From NCBI GenBank assembly GCA_963930645.1, contig OZ005650.1:234512188-234576187 (forward strand): 64,000 nucleotides of DNA, read 5' to 3'. Source of the DNA: Salticus scenicus (Eukaryota; Arthropoda; Arachnida; Araneae; Salticidae). The first letter of the stretch is position 1. Each line of letters starts with the position of its first letter. The position numbers were made by a program, and so were the translations under genes. Below are positions 11,859 to 23,541 of this stretch, piece by piece. The notes beneath the pieces were generated by a model. That model was not told the origin of the DNA, searched no databases, and worked only from the letters and a program-made list of their open reading frames with translations.

Positions 11859-12619
11859 TAAATCACCTTAAATTGTAAAATTTTAGTAATTTTTATGTAT
11901 AAAGCACATAAAAGAACTTATTTCAGCTTATCAAGAGACTCGGCAGAGTCTCAAGTGACGCAAGCGCAAAAACAAACGAACGCCACGACACTCAGCGGAA
12001 ACGGAAAAACGAACGAAACTGCGACACTTATATATACAGGAATTTAAAGATCAAAGAGACCGCTGAAAGCCGACACTTAATATCTCAGGAAATATGGGAG
12101 GTTATGTTCTGATAATTTCAAAATAGTCTTTCACCTTCTGTCTGATCCTACCCTGAAATCCCTACATTTCTGCGTGCAATATATTTCGAGATATGAATTG
12201 GCTCATTTAAGCTATAAATGGGCGGCCTAATGTGTAAGATTTTTTTCTCGAATATGGCTCGAGCGAATTTAGTTTAATTTATATATGATATTAATCGCTT
12301 TTATCTGATGTGCCTGACATCTCCCTTTTCCCTAGGAAAACTCTTGTTTTTTTCATAACTCAGTTTAAAAATCGAACTATTTTTACTACGCGATGCAAAG
12401 ATTTCTATTGATAATTCTCAGAATTCTGAACAGGTGTTATTCGGTTTGGTCTTGTAGTTGGTTGGTTGGTTCAATCTGAATGCAGTCAATAAAAAATTAA
12501 GATTTTGTTTTTTAATGCAAGAAAGAAACTTTATTGTTTCTTTTAAATATTTATTGTATATATACGAAATAAAATTTCACTTAAATATATATATATTTTT
12601 TGTTATAAAGGAAATATTT
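9704..12619. other. Intron sequence with simple repeats
   Basis: AT-rich. Contains a (TA)n array (10781-10828), T and A runs at 11021-11080, and (AAT)n at about 11823-11860. No gene, RNA or transposon could be identified. A less AT-rich patch at 11930-12060 has no recognised content. Confidence 0.5.
10781..10828 (+). repeat. (TA)n microsatellite
   Basis: About 48 bases of alternating TA. Similar arrays lie at 32250-32297, 32988-33021, 36276-36314, 37738-37798, 54166-54199 and 61265-61303. Confidence 0.95.
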
Positions 12620-12835
12620 AAGATTTTAAAATTTCGCATTTCGTGAAAAAACTATTTTGATAATATTTTAAATAGGGAACTATTTTATAATTATGGTGAT
12701 TCTATTTCATAATTGTTGATGATAAAGTTACAATTTTTTAAGGAGAAAATATTTCTATGTATTCATTCGCCTGGCCACAAACAGTTAATGTAAAAAGCAA
12801 ATTTCTGATTGGCAACACTACTAACAACACGTTTG
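12620..12835 (+). repeat. Dispersed repeat D, copy 1
   Basis: About 215 bp that reappears inverted at 20700-20905. Shared landmarks are a 'gcatttcgt' segment, 'aatagggaactatttt', 'ttatggtgattctatttc', and the end 'tttctgattggcaacact'. That end is the complement of CAGTGTTGCCA, a terminus resembling hAT inverted repeats. The other terminus was not found. Confidence 0.6.
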
Positions 12836-12840
12836 TTTAT

Positions 12841-13571
12841 GTTTTGTTATCTTAGCGCACGGATTCTTAGCGTCATGCACGTATTGACGTCATGAAAGCG
12901 TCTTATAATACTCCGTGGTGTCTTAAATAGTTTGTTGGATAACAATTACATTTGGATTTTAATTAAATTATATTTCAGGTAAGAATTAGTATTTTAATAG
13001 TTTTATTGTCCATTATGAAACTTGTATAAACTTTGTACATTTAGCTTCTCAGTTTTTTTTTTTTTTGTTTTTGTTTTTCAGCATGATAAAAATAATAGTA
13101 ATAAAACATTAGTGGAATTTTCTGAATCTAAATATTGCTCAAAAACCTGGGAAAATGATGATATAAACCTGGAAAATGCATTTTAAACATTCAATTTATA
13201 TCACAAGTCACGTTACTATGTTGTCTTTTATGTTGCGAGCTATGTTTTGCTTTATACCGTGAGCTATCTTTTATGTCACAAACCAAATTTTGTGACTGGA
13301 ATTTTCTAAAAATAGACCCGGAAAAGTCAGGGAATTTTATTTTTGAAATTTAGTGGGAACCCTATACTAATTATTTTGCTTGTTTCAACTGCAAATTCAA
13401 ATTTTTAACATTTTAAAAGTGTATAATGCGATTGATCTACAATCCATGTTTATTTCAACATTGCTGCCAACATTAATAAATAAGTACAAAAGTTATTTTC
13501 AGAAAAATCATACATATATTTGTATAGAAAATTGAGTTTAGTTTGCATTGAATTATATTGGAACGGTTTAA

Positions 13572-13611
<40 letters not shown>

Positions 13612-14954
13612 AAGACAGAAAAGAAATAAAAAAACAAATAACATCAATGTAGTTGAATATGAAGATTTATTTATACATATTCATAAACAAACATATTGCG
13701 AAGATTTTTTTCAAAGATTGATAATACTCATTTACTAAGGTCTGTTTTCATGTTGCATTTTTTTGTTTTTATTATATAATTTTCGAAGTCTTTATTATTT
13801 TCATTTTTGCTTTATAAAAATTAATTTTGAGTTATTGTCCTTTTATGAATAATTTTAGCCTCATTTAGAGTACAAAATCTCTGTGAAAATAATTAATCTC
13901 TACCCTACTCCCGCACTCAAAAAAAAGTAAACAAGATAATTTTTCATGCACGGGGACGAGACACATTATATTATTTCTAAATTTTACTCTTTTATCAGTG
14001 CTAATTTATTCTCCTTGGAAAAGATGGTCCAAATAGACTGTACACTAATCGCACCGACGGTCCGATTAGCCACTTCGGTAAAATATATCCCAGTGGCAGA
14101 AAGTTTTGAAGCTGTCTGCAACAGGCTTTTAAGATTTCATAATCTGTCTGCAAAATTTGCTTGTAATCAGGGGTGAAAATGGCTTACACTCAAAAAGCCT
14201 GAAAGCTGATGGGGACGGGGGGGAGGAGGGGGCTTAACATCAGTGCTGATCTTGTGCAACAATACACAAATACAATTTTACTACAAAACGATATAATATA
14301 AACAATTGTATTCATTCAATTCATCTCATTCAATTAAATATTTTATAGCAATGTTCCACACAACACAATATAAATAATTATAAATAATACAAGTATTAGT
14401 TTTAGTTTTGATACAGAAATTTTTATAAGTGAATAGTTATCCAAAAGTTACAGACAAATTTTTTTTCTCAGTGCAGACAAAAACTATCCGCAAGCCGTTT
14501 TTCTGTGTCCGCGACTATGTCGCCGTGTTTCTGCCTTTGGGAAATATATAAAGTATTTAGATGGATAATATTCCATTACATAATCTTACGGTATTTTTTC
14601 TTAAATCTCTTCCTATAAATTTTGAATTGGAAAGTCATTTTCTTAAAACTAAATTAAGAATTTTATTATAACTATGGTAACTAATTTTTGATTTATTCAT
14701 TGATTTTACTGAGCAATGAGCATACTGAGTATCGACACTTTTTAATAGTAACCTTTTTGTATCGGAACTTCGTTTAACTGTCTCGGAATTTTGTTTTTCT
14801 TCATGCGTCAGCCACTCATATATGTTTATTGTAATGCAACCGAGGTGAATGATTTTTTTAAATGCATTTTTGAAATTTAAAAATTAATTTTTGAGTGTAT
14901 TTTATTATTATTAAATTAATGGAATTATTTAGGGAAAAAAATTGTTCATGGTAG
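12841..14954. other. Intron sequence, nothing recognised
   Basis: AT-rich sequence with an A run at 13579-13606. A G-run lies at 14212-14231. A 76-codon open frame at 13946-14176 has no recognisable domain and is not called. Confidence 0.5.
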
Positions 14955-15620
14955 TGATGCAGTACAGATTTTCATGCATTTTCCGATCCTTGTCCGATCA
15001 ATTTAAGGATATCCAGTGATGTTTTTTTTGGTTTTAATATCGGGATACTAACCGCTCCGGTACAGATTTTTATGCATTTTCTGATTTGTGTGCTATGAAT
15101 TAGGGGTATCCAGTGATGTTATTTTTTAGTTTTTATATTAGAATACTGACCGCTGCAGCACAGATTTTCATCAGGGCTTGAAATTAGTGGTAGTTAGTTG
15201 TATTTTGCAAATAAATATTTCATTTTGATGACCATAATTTTATACTTAATCATCACTTTGACGCCTAACATTCTTTTTCCCCCTTCAGTGTGCAGTTATA
15301 ATGTGTGATGAAAATAAAGGCACTAGCAACGAAGTAGTAGAATTAAATTCCTAGCTTTCTTGTAAAAATATTTGCTCTAACACATTTTTAAAATGGAAAA
15401 AACTAACTAGATAAGGTATCAGTATTTTGATTAATTTCTGTTTATGTATTATGTTTATGCACATGTTTCTATGTGTAAATGACAATTTTGAAATGGCACC
15501 TTAGTACAACATAATTGCAACTAAGAAAATAATATTAGTTGTCTTTTGGCTCCCAACTTACTGATTCTAATTTCGACCCCTGATTTTCATGCATTTTCAG
15601 ATTCATTTATTTCAGTGACT
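14955..15620 (+). repeat. 98-bp tandem repeat, third unit split by a hAT element
   Basis: The phrase 'acagattttcatgcatttt' or a close variant begins at 14964, 15062 and 15160, a spacing of 98 bp. Each unit also has 'atccagtgatgtt' and 'actgaccgct'-like segments. The third unit is interrupted after ATTTTCAT by the element at 15172-15582 and resumes with GCATTTTCAGATT at 15591. Confidence 0.7.
15172..15582. mobile_element. Non-autonomous hAT element, 411 bp
   Basis: Terminal inverted repeats CAGGGCTTGAAATTAG and (complement of the right end) CAGGGGTCGAAATTAG. Flanked by a perfect 8-bp target duplication ATTTTCAT (15164-15171 and 15583-15590). An 8-bp duplication with CAGGG-type ends is diagnostic of the hAT superfamily. 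No transposase remnant is seen inside. The tandem repeat around it reveals the empty site. Confidence 0.85.
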
Positions 15621-16098
15621 TTCAAAACAAACACGAGTGAAATAATTTATTTTCTTAAAATGTATTTTTGATGTTTTGTAATGATTCTGAGTATCAGTTC
15701 GCACTATCGACTCATCTGGTAAGCTGTACATTGGCAACAGTAATGGGTGGCTTATTTTATCGTATAGCTGTTCCTCATTCTGATTTTGAAAATATAAACA
15801 TAACAAATTGCTTTATGCTAAAGCTGCATGTTTGTTTACATTTGCATTAGCAAATAAAGTACGGTGAATATTTTGATTTAGCAGTTAACGTTTTGGAGTT
15901 TAAAGAATGTAAACAACACCACATTTTTTTTATTTGGAGTTATTTTACTTTTTTAAAAAGATGAGTAAAAATAATACTTGGATACGTTATATGCAAATTA
16001 AAGTTTCTAAATAAACATATAAGACTTCAGAATTTAAAAAAAGTATGTTTGCAACGCTCATGGGAATAACGAAAGAGTGGCGAACTTAGCTGCCAAAG
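15591..16098. other. Intron sequence between hAT elements
   Basis: AT-rich sequence. Short overlapping open frames on both strands around 15612-15850 have no recognisable product. No feature called beyond the end of the tandem repeat. Confidence 0.5.
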
Positions 16099-17619
16099 TA
16101 AAGCTAGAAATTAGCTGTCGCCACTCGTCACATGGCGACTAGATTTTTAAAAGTGGCGACTAAAGAAATTGCCTTTGGTTGCCACTGCAGTGGCCACTTC
16201 TCTTCTACCCATTCTTTATAAAATATACCCCATTCCAAGGCAAACTTGGATCGCACGGCGGCTTTTTCGCGGTAAACGCGCCTCGCAAAGAATTCAGGCT
16301 GTTCTAAAATCTAACCTCGCCACTTGCAAACATATTTCGGAAGTCAATTTTAATAGTAAACACTTAAAATTCTTCTACCCATTCTTTACAGAATACCCCA
16401 TTCCAATGCAAACTTGGATCGCGCGGCGGCGTTTTCACAGTAAACGTGCCGTGCGCCTCGAATTCAGGCTTTCTCAAATCTAACATCGCCACTTACAGAC
16501 ATTTTCGGAAGTCAATTTTAACAGTAAACACTGGAAATTGGCAGGTAGTCTTATTCATATACTAAAAAAACGTATGGCTTTTTTCCATTTTTCTATAAAA
16601 GTATTAGATTTTAATTTTAAAAAAATGTCAAAATGAGAGTTTCGGCCAACTTTCGGGAGAAAGAGACAAAAAGGAAGCTCGTGAGATAATCAATCGGCTG
16701 AAACTCCGATTGTATTATGTTCGCAGAAAAATTAAAAACGTCATTTGACACATTATATGTAATTTGTTATGTCTAATCTGAGTTACACTGATGTACTACA
16801 TACTACAGACCATTAAATTACAAATTTGATAATATCTTAAAATTGATTTCTTTTTTTTTCTATTGAATTATCATTTAATGATTGAGCTTAAGATCTTGTT
16901 TATCCTTAAGATGAATTAGTGCTACTAATTTTAAAATTTGTCAAAATTAACTTTTTAAAAAGTGACAGCTACAATTTCGTTGTGAAATCTCGACTACAGC
17001 CACACTCTCTAAATTCAGTTAGAGAGGGGGATTATAATTGCAAATTATTAAAAATTCATTATTATTAAAGAAAAATTAATTTATAATTCATTTGTAACAA
17101 GAAAAAAAAAAGGAAAAAGAAACTTGCAAAATAAAAAAGTATTATTAAAAAAATATTTTTTTTTATTTACAAATACATATTTTCATGAATCAAAGATTTT
17201 TTTTTTTTTCTTTTTTAAGTAGAAAATCGACACCATTCAGGATAGTGAAGGGGCAATATAATCAGAATTTTTCTGTTATAAAATAATATAACCAAAAGAG
17301 CATTTTAAACATATGAATTTTGTAATGAATAGTATTTTCTTACATTCATAGTATAAATTATGTAAATCTATTCCTATTTCATTGTATTAAAATTTATCAG
17401 AAATGTATTATTGTGGATGAGTTTCAAAAAGTTGACTACCTTAATTATTTTCTTAATGATTTGTCGAGACTGAACATTGAAAAAATTAAAGAAAAGAAAA
17501 TTTTATTTTACTTTTACTTTTATCACCGAGTGGCCAAGTAACTTTTTAAAAGTGGCCACTAAAAAAATGAAGGCTAGTGGCCAGTGGCCACCAACCAAAT
17601 TTCTTAATTTCTACCTATA
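16099..17619. mobile_element. hAT-like element with GTGGC(C/G)AC sub-terminal motifs
   Basis: Ends TAAAGCTAGAAATTAG and (complement of right end) TATAGGTAGAAATTAAG, flanked by 8-bp near-duplications tGCCAAAG and cGCCAAAG (16091-16098, 17620-17627; 7 of 8 identical). Both ends carry clusters of GTGGCGAC/GTGGCCAC and complements (16120-16198 and 17530-17592), probably transposase-binding repeats. Inside lies a 170-bp direct duplication. No intact transposase frame; the 104-codon frame at 16169-16483 is made by the duplication. Confidence 0.65.
16202..16541 (+). repeat. 170-bp tandem duplication inside the hAT-like element
   Basis: Two units beginning CTTCTACCCATTCTTTA at 16202 and 16372 share 'gcaaacttggatcgc', 'cggcgg', 'aattcaggct' and 'ggaagtcaattttaa'. 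They are much more GC-rich than the surroundings. Function unknown. Confidence 0.75.
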
Positions 17620-17865
17620 CGCCAAAGGTAAGAGAGGGGGGGGGGGGGTTATAATCGTGAGGGGGGTTACTATCGGAATTTTATGGTATATTAAAAGTGT
17701 GTCGTATATCATCATGTCTCATAATCATCTATAATTAAAAATCATTATAGTGTATTGTATTTGAGATTTGAAAAAGATGAAAATATATAATAACATAAAA
17801 TGCAAAGATTCATTAAAGAAAAAAAGAAGAAAAAAAACTCTGTCAAACAATATTCTGTGAAAATC

Positions 17866-18344
17866 CAGGGGTCGATCCAGGCAAAATTTGGGTCCCTTTT
17901 GCGGCCCCTTCACAAAATTCCACATAGTAAAAAGAGACCCTTCACAAAATTCAAATTCATAAAAAGGGACCCTTCACAAAATTCAAATCCATGAAAAGGG
18001 ACCCTTCACAAAATTCAAATCCATGAAAAGGGACCCTTCACAAAATTCAAATTTATAAAATGAGTCCCTTCACAAGATTTTGTTTTATAAAAATGATCCT
18101 TTTATTAAATGTTTTCATATTTTCAGTATTATTTTTAATTAATGCCTTAATTTGTCTCAACGAAACTCTATTAAATTGATATTAAACATTACATAAAGTG
18201 ATTGTAAAAACGGAAGATTTTACACAATATTTTACTTTTTCACAAAAATATTTTACATTTCACAAAAACAAATAAAAATTTCACAAAAATATTTTGTTTT
18301 TCACAAAAAAGGGACCCAAAAATTAAAACCTGGATCGACCCCTG
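17866..18344. mobile_element. TIR element CAGGGGTCGATCC, 479 bp
   Basis: Perfect terminal inverted repeats CAGGGGTCGATCCAGG at both ends, then diverging but related inner sequence (TTTGGGTCCC on both sides). AAATC flanks each side (17861-17865 and 18345-18349), a possible 5-bp target duplication. The CAGGGG ends suggest hAT, but an 8-bp duplication is not visible, so the superfamily is open. The left part is a tandem array with a 32-bp unit. No coding sequence. Confidence 0.7.
17915..18085 (+). repeat. 32-bp tandem repeat
   Basis: About five units containing 'gggacccttcacaaaattc' plus a short 'aaatccatgaaaa' segment. The two central units are identical. The array lies within the TIR element 17866-18344, and looser 'ttcacaaaaat' repeats continue to 18310. 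Confidence 0.8.
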
Positions 18345-18389
18345 AAATCTTTTTATTTGAAATGTTAAGCTTCCTTATTTACCTATTTA

Positions 18390-19390
18390 CCGTATATTTC
18401 CGAATATAAGCCAAGAGTATGTTTTTTCCTGCAGAAATTTGCCCAAAATTGCCAACCTGTGTACAAGCCGAATCTAAAAAATACTCTTTTAAAGTTCGAG
18501 TATATTGCCAATCTATACAACTTTCAGGATAATCTGTCCAATGAAATTGCACGAAATGCATGCTTATCCAATGGAATTCCTTACTTTGCTTAGCTATGAC
18601 GTAAAATGATCGCAGTGTGTTTGCCAATGACGATAATTTTAACTCTGGCAACCCTATCAGAAGGGAGGCTAGCACAGACGCACTCGCACACACAAGTCCC
18701 AGCAGCTGAAAACGATGGTTGCCTTGCCGTAATACCGGGAGGCCTAACCCTAACGTCGATGATGCAGCCGCTGGATGTTTACATAAATAAGCCATTAAAA
18801 GACCGATTGCATATTTTTTATTTTTATGACATATCTAAATTATTTTGTATATTTCTACTTTTGAGTATTGTTATCAGTACCTCAAGGCAATCTTAAAAAA
18901 AAAAAAATTCTATATGAAAAAATCAAAGATTTGCCACTTCTTTTGCTAGTGTAAGCCTTGAAACATTTTAAACAGATATGATTTAATTGTATAAATTAAA
19001 AATATGATCAGGAGTCCTGTTTTTTCAAGTTTTTCTTATACTATTTCTGAATCAGACAGAGTAGTTACTCCGTTCGTGCAATCTGCCGATGATGTCAGTT
19101 ACCGGCAGGTAAAAAAAAAATAAATGTAACACACGTGAGTACATTGAGCGTTTCTTGAAATAAATTTAAAATTGCTAATTTAAAAGTTTTATATGTGATA
19201 ATTATTTAAAAATAAGGTTTAATATCACTATTTTACTTTATATTAGTTTTTAAGCTTAAAATCTATGTATTCAATCATTGTTTCTAATGTACGTTTTTTC
19301 CTAAAAATGTGTACTCTTATATATAAGCCGACCCCCGACTTCAGCTTCCGAAAAAGTTCCAAAAATTCTCGGCTTATACACGGCATACGG
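18390..19390 (+). mobile_element. pogo/Tigger-like DNA transposon relic, 1.0 kb
   Basis: Ends CCGTATATTTCCGAATATAA and (complement of right end) CCGTATGCCGTGTATAAGCC are related inverted repeats flanked by TA on each side (18388-18389, 19391-19392). The plus strand at about 18717-18815 encodes AVIPGGLT followed by MQPLDVYINKPLKDR. This matches the well-known VIPGG...LQPLDV.INKPFK stretch near the C-terminus of DDE_1 transposases (pogo, Tigger, jerky). The rest of the transposase is missing, so the copy is a deletion derivative and inactive. Confidence 0.75.
18717..18815 (+). pseudogene. DDE_1 (pogo-type) transposase fragment
   Basis: A fragment of about 33 codons within the open frame 18606-18896. 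It shows IPGG, then QPLDV and NKPLKD, the signature after the catalytic domain of pogo/Tigger transposases. The catalytic DDD residues and DNA-binding region are absent. It is the only protein-coding trace in the element. Confidence 0.7.
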
Positions 19391-19392
19391 TA

Positions 19393-20696
19393 TTTATTTA
19401 ACGTTTTTCATCAGAAATGTGTTTTTTGTCCATTTTATTTTTGTAATCAGACGGAATGTCGGTGTGTATAGTTTGTTCATTATTGTCATTTGAAATAACC
19501 ATTTCAGAATAACTTTTTTGATATAATCGTTGCTTACAAATCATTACAAGCGCAAATCCTTGACGTTTCAATGAAAAACTGGAGAATGTGAACTACTTTT
19601 TGGTAATTATTCAACAAAATAAAAGTAAGCAGTATCTTTAAAAGGGCTCGAGCTCATTTTCATGCACCAATATCGCATAGGCAAACTTTCGTGTTTCTAT
19701 TCTCTCGGATAGAGGGCGACGGGCAAAGAGGCTCTCTTCTCTGCTCGTCTGTTCTCACTCAGCTTGGAGAAATCAAAGTGAGAGAAATGAAACTGATGAA
19801 GAGATTAAAACTTTTATGCATGTACTAAGCATTTTTCCTTTCCTAGGCTGGGGCGATCGTCAGACAGCGCACACACAGATTCAACATTCCGAGAAGAGAG
19901 AAAGGAGAGGTTATAAGATCACAAGATTTTGTCTTATTTAAATCTATAAAAAGAATTTTCTGTCACCGTATTGTGTAAGAATTCTATCTATAACTTGACC
20001 AAATTTTTACTCGCCACAGTAAAAATTCCACTCGAGTTGGTGAGCGGAAATTTCGCACCCTGCTCTAGATTACTATATTGTATAGTCTTAATTTATGTAA
20101 AATTTGCATCTACAAATTAATTTTATGAATTGCAATTATTCCTAGTGATACCAGACTTGGTTCGGCTTTCATGGTTTGAGTGTGTTTGTGTTTGGGATTA
20201 AGGCTGACTGACTACACGGTGCTAGGCCTGAGACCCTGAGAGGGAGTGCCTTCCTTCTTCACTATTTGAAGATAAATTTTATTTTTTTGCAGATAGATTC
20301 AGAAAATTCTGCTAATGTTTTTATTATTATTATTATTATTATTATTTTTGTCATGAATTATTTTATGATTCATGGTATACATATTTTAATAAAAGTAATA
20401 AATATTTATTTTAATCTTCAGTGTATAAAAAAAGAACAAATATGCATCAGAAACATAAAAAAGCTGAAAAAAACTGAGAAGCTAAATGTACAAAGTTTAT
20501 ACGTGCTTCACAATGGACAATGTGTATAAAAAGTAAAATAAAACTATTAAAATACTAATTCCTACCTGAAATATAATGTATGTAAATGTAGATTAATCCA
20601 AGATTTTACCAGACAAAAAAAAAGAAAATTTTAAAAATAATGCAATATAATTTTGTAAGCAAGGGTAAGCAAAGTAAGCAATGGTAACAAAACAAA
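19393..20696. other. Intron sequence, no recognised gene
   Basis: A less AT-rich block at 19640-20060 is flanked by weak inverted motifs that were not convincing as a transposon. A (ATT)n run lies at 20320-20347. No gene is called. Confidence 0.45.
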
Positions 20697-20699
20697 CTG

Positions 20700-20905
20700 T
20701 TGTTGTTTGCAGTGTTGCCAATCAGAAATTTGCTTTTTACATTTTACTGTTTGTGGTCCAGTGGATGAATACATTGAAATATTTTCTCCTTATAAAATTG
20801 TAACTTTATTATCAACAATTATGAAATAGAATCACCATAATTATAAAACAGTTCCCTATTTAAAATATTATCGAAATAGTTTTTTGACGAAATGCAAAGT
20901 TTTAA
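20700..20905 (-). repeat. Dispersed repeat D, copy 2 (inverted)
   Basis: Inverted copy of 12620-12835, beginning CAGTGTTGCCAATCAGAAAT at 20711. It continues through the complement of the shared landmarks to about 20905. Several substitutions and small indels separate the copies, suggesting old insertions. Confidence 0.6.
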
Positions 20906-21485
20906 AATCTAAATTATTTTCTTCATCTATATATGTATTTTTGTCTAAAGTGACGATAAAAATTGAAAAGTCACCAAGGGGAGTTACATTAAGGCTGCCT
21001 GTACCATGATCAGGTTTACATATTTCATTATGTGTGAAATTGTTGTCATTTTATGGTTGATCGATTAAATAAAATAAATATAGAAAATAACGTGAAAGAA
21101 AATATTATATGCACCACATATAGTGTTGTTCATATGTAATTGGGATTCAAATATAAAATGACTACTTCAATCTTTTTGAAACTGTCATCTGATAAGCACT
21201 CAAATGGAAGCCCACTGGTAAGCGGTCGTCACAGGCAATAGGGACAGTCACCTGAGAGTCAGCGAATGAGTGTGTCGCTGCCGAAGCCAGCGGGGAACCA
21301 AAGTGGGCTTTAAAGTGCTTCATGATTTCTTTAAATTTTATTTTTTTTGTAAAGTTATATAGAAAAGAGTTTCCTTTAAATATAGTGACCAGCGAAGCGA
21401 GAAAAGCCTTCGTTGATTCACTACCTTCATTGATTTCATGAATTAAAAAATGGTCGTATAAATGTAAAAAATGTTGAGTTTTTCT
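20906..21485. other. Intron sequence with a Helitron-end-like fragment
   Basis: Contains 'tttaaatatagtgaccagcg' at about 21376, similar to the inner side of the Helitron 3' end at 55809-55855 and to 48671-48700. These appear to be fragments of a dispersed Helitron family. A patch at 21205-21310 is richer in GC, with no recognised content. Confidence 0.45.
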
Positions 21486-22560
21486 TAAAGGGCAAAATTA
21501 ACGGTGGCCACCGGCCACGTGGCGACTAAATAAAGAGATGGCGATTAAAAATTATGCATCGATCGCCACTAAAGTCGCCACTTTTTGTGATCATTAAAAG
21601 ATTCTAAAAATCGAGCGACGATAGAGAATCTAAGCTTTGTGATTTCCAATCTTTTTCCATCCATGGCATAAATGTCAATGTTCATTTTAAACTTGCTTTA
21701 TTATATTCTACAACCTATAAAGAAGTAGAATTGTTTAATATATCTTACTCATATAATTTTTTGGACTCCCCCCCCCCCTAACGATCTGTGATCACATAGC
21801 TTATAGAAAGCTTTATAATTTCTAACCATTTTTTATTTGCTGTAAAAATATAAATATCTATTTTAAACTTACTTTATTAGATTCTAGAATCTGTAAAGAA
21901 GTAGAATTGTTTAATATCTCTTACTCATAATTCTTGTAATCCCCCCCCCCCCCAAGCTACAAATTTGGCAGCTAAGTAAATTATTTTTAATGAAGCAGCT
22001 AAGTTTCCATATCTATATTTTTTAAGAGGAAATATTTTAACTCTATTGAAATAAAATCAATTAAAAAAATGTGTCTTTAGAAATAAGAAAAAAGTAATAA
22101 AACTGCTAACTGTATTTACACATGACCATGTAAAAGGTTGTGATGATGATGAATCATTCATTTACTTAGAAAATAGCAATGTGAACTGTGAATGATAACA
22201 GCTTATTTCACTTAAATAAATTGAAAAAAAAAATACTACTAAATTATCTGAAATATAAAAACTTTTGCTTTTATTATTACAGCCCTAAGCAGATATCAAT
22301 TTAGGATGTGCAATTTAGGATTTTTAAAAAGAACGTAATTACAATTTCAGTGTCTCTGTGTTAATTTTATTATATGTATTTCTTATTTTCATATTTTTCT
22401 TGTGGTAATTATACCACAAAATAGTGACAATGCTTTTTGCAGTCTGAAAGAAATAGTCTTATCATGTGAAAAGTGGCCACTAACTTAAAAAAGTGGCTAC
22501 TAATGAAACTGACAGTACCGGCCACTGGCCACTAATGAATTTTCCCAGTTTTGCCCTTTA
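21486..22560. mobile_element. hAT-like element, 1075 bp, perfect 8-bp target duplication
   Basis: Ends TAAAGGGCAAAA on both sides (inverted), flanked by perfect 8-bp repeats GTTTTTCT (21478-21485 and 22561-22568). As in the element at 16099-17619, both ends are crowded with GTGGCCAC, GTGGCGAC and GCCACT motifs (21503-21585, 22472-22535). Long C runs (21768-21778, 21942-21953) and a partially duplicated stretch (21655-21955) lie inside. No transposase frame: non-autonomous. Confidence 0.8.
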
Positions 22561-22584
22561 GTTTTTCTGTATATATAATGGAAA

Positions 22585-23350
22585 TTTTGTGATTACGATA
22601 ATTTTTGACATAATACTCAAAGTTGAACCAAAGTTATACAGCAAATTTATCTTACAAATATCTTAGATGAGTTTGTTAACGACGTTGCTTTGCAGTTTGT
22701 TTTCAAGTGGTGGCTACATGAAAATTTCAAATCCACATTGAAAAAAGGTTAGTTAAGACTGTATTTGCTTGAATTTTGATGCTTACATTGACCACACAAG
22801 GGTCTCAACCAAGTATTTATTAATAAATTTTATCTGCCATTTTTAACAAAATGACCGATATCTTAAGTACGGCCATTTCAAATCAGGCTACCACTTTTAA
22901 ACTTATCATCAGAATAACTTTTTAAATACTGAATCAGTTAAAGTTGGACATTGAACTTATCACACAAATATCTTGGATGAATTTTGTTCTAGCATTTAGT
23001 TTCCAAGTTGCAGCCACTTGAAATCAGGCTGCTACTTGAAAATGTGCCACCACGATAACTTTTAGAATACTAAACTGGTTCAAATCAGATTTGGGGAGGG
23101 AACTTACAATTCAAATATCATGGATAAGTTTGCTAGGCAACTTGCTCCACTATTTTGTTTCCAAGTGGCAGCCACTTAAATTTTTTTCATTACAATAACT
23201 TTTGTAATATTGAATCAGTTCAAATCAAATTTGCGCAGTTGATATATCATTCAAATGTCTTTGATAAGTTCACTGGGCAACTCAGTCACTCTGTCCTTTT
23301 GTTTCTAAATGGTGGCCACTTGAAAATTATCACAATAACTTTTGAAATGA
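22585..23350 (+). repeat. Degenerate ~140-bp tandem repeat
   Basis: Recurring order: 'cacaataacttttgaaat', 'actgaatcagttcaaatc', 'aaatatcttggataagtttg', 'ctaggcaact', 'tttgtttccaagtgg', 'agccacttgaaa'. Copies start near 22590, 22910, 23050, 23190 and 23330, diverged by many substitutions. No coding sense; a 74-codon frame at 23155-23379 is accidental. Confidence 0.65.
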
Positions 23351-23541
23351 TTTGCTTAAAGCTGCATATATATACATAGCCCTCATTAATAAATCCACCA
23401 AGTCCATTAATAAATTGTAGCTGCCATTTTGAAAACAATGGTGGCAACTTCATAAGAAAAGATAAATCAACCTAAACTTCTTATGAGTCGGAAGGACTTA
23501 ATTTAATCTTTTGATTAATAACCTGTAAAAAGTAATGATAT

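Noticed and set aside
13946..14176. 76-codon plus-strand frame
   Set aside because: No domain, no splice signals and no homologue that I recognise; compatible with chance.
16169..16483. 104-codon plus-strand frame
   Set aside because: Produced by a 170-bp tandem duplication inside a hAT-like element; the repeated peptide is not a known domain.
19640..20060. Possible hAT element (AGGGCTCGA and CAGGGTGCGAAATT ends)
   Set aside because: Ends do not align well and no 8-bp duplication was found.
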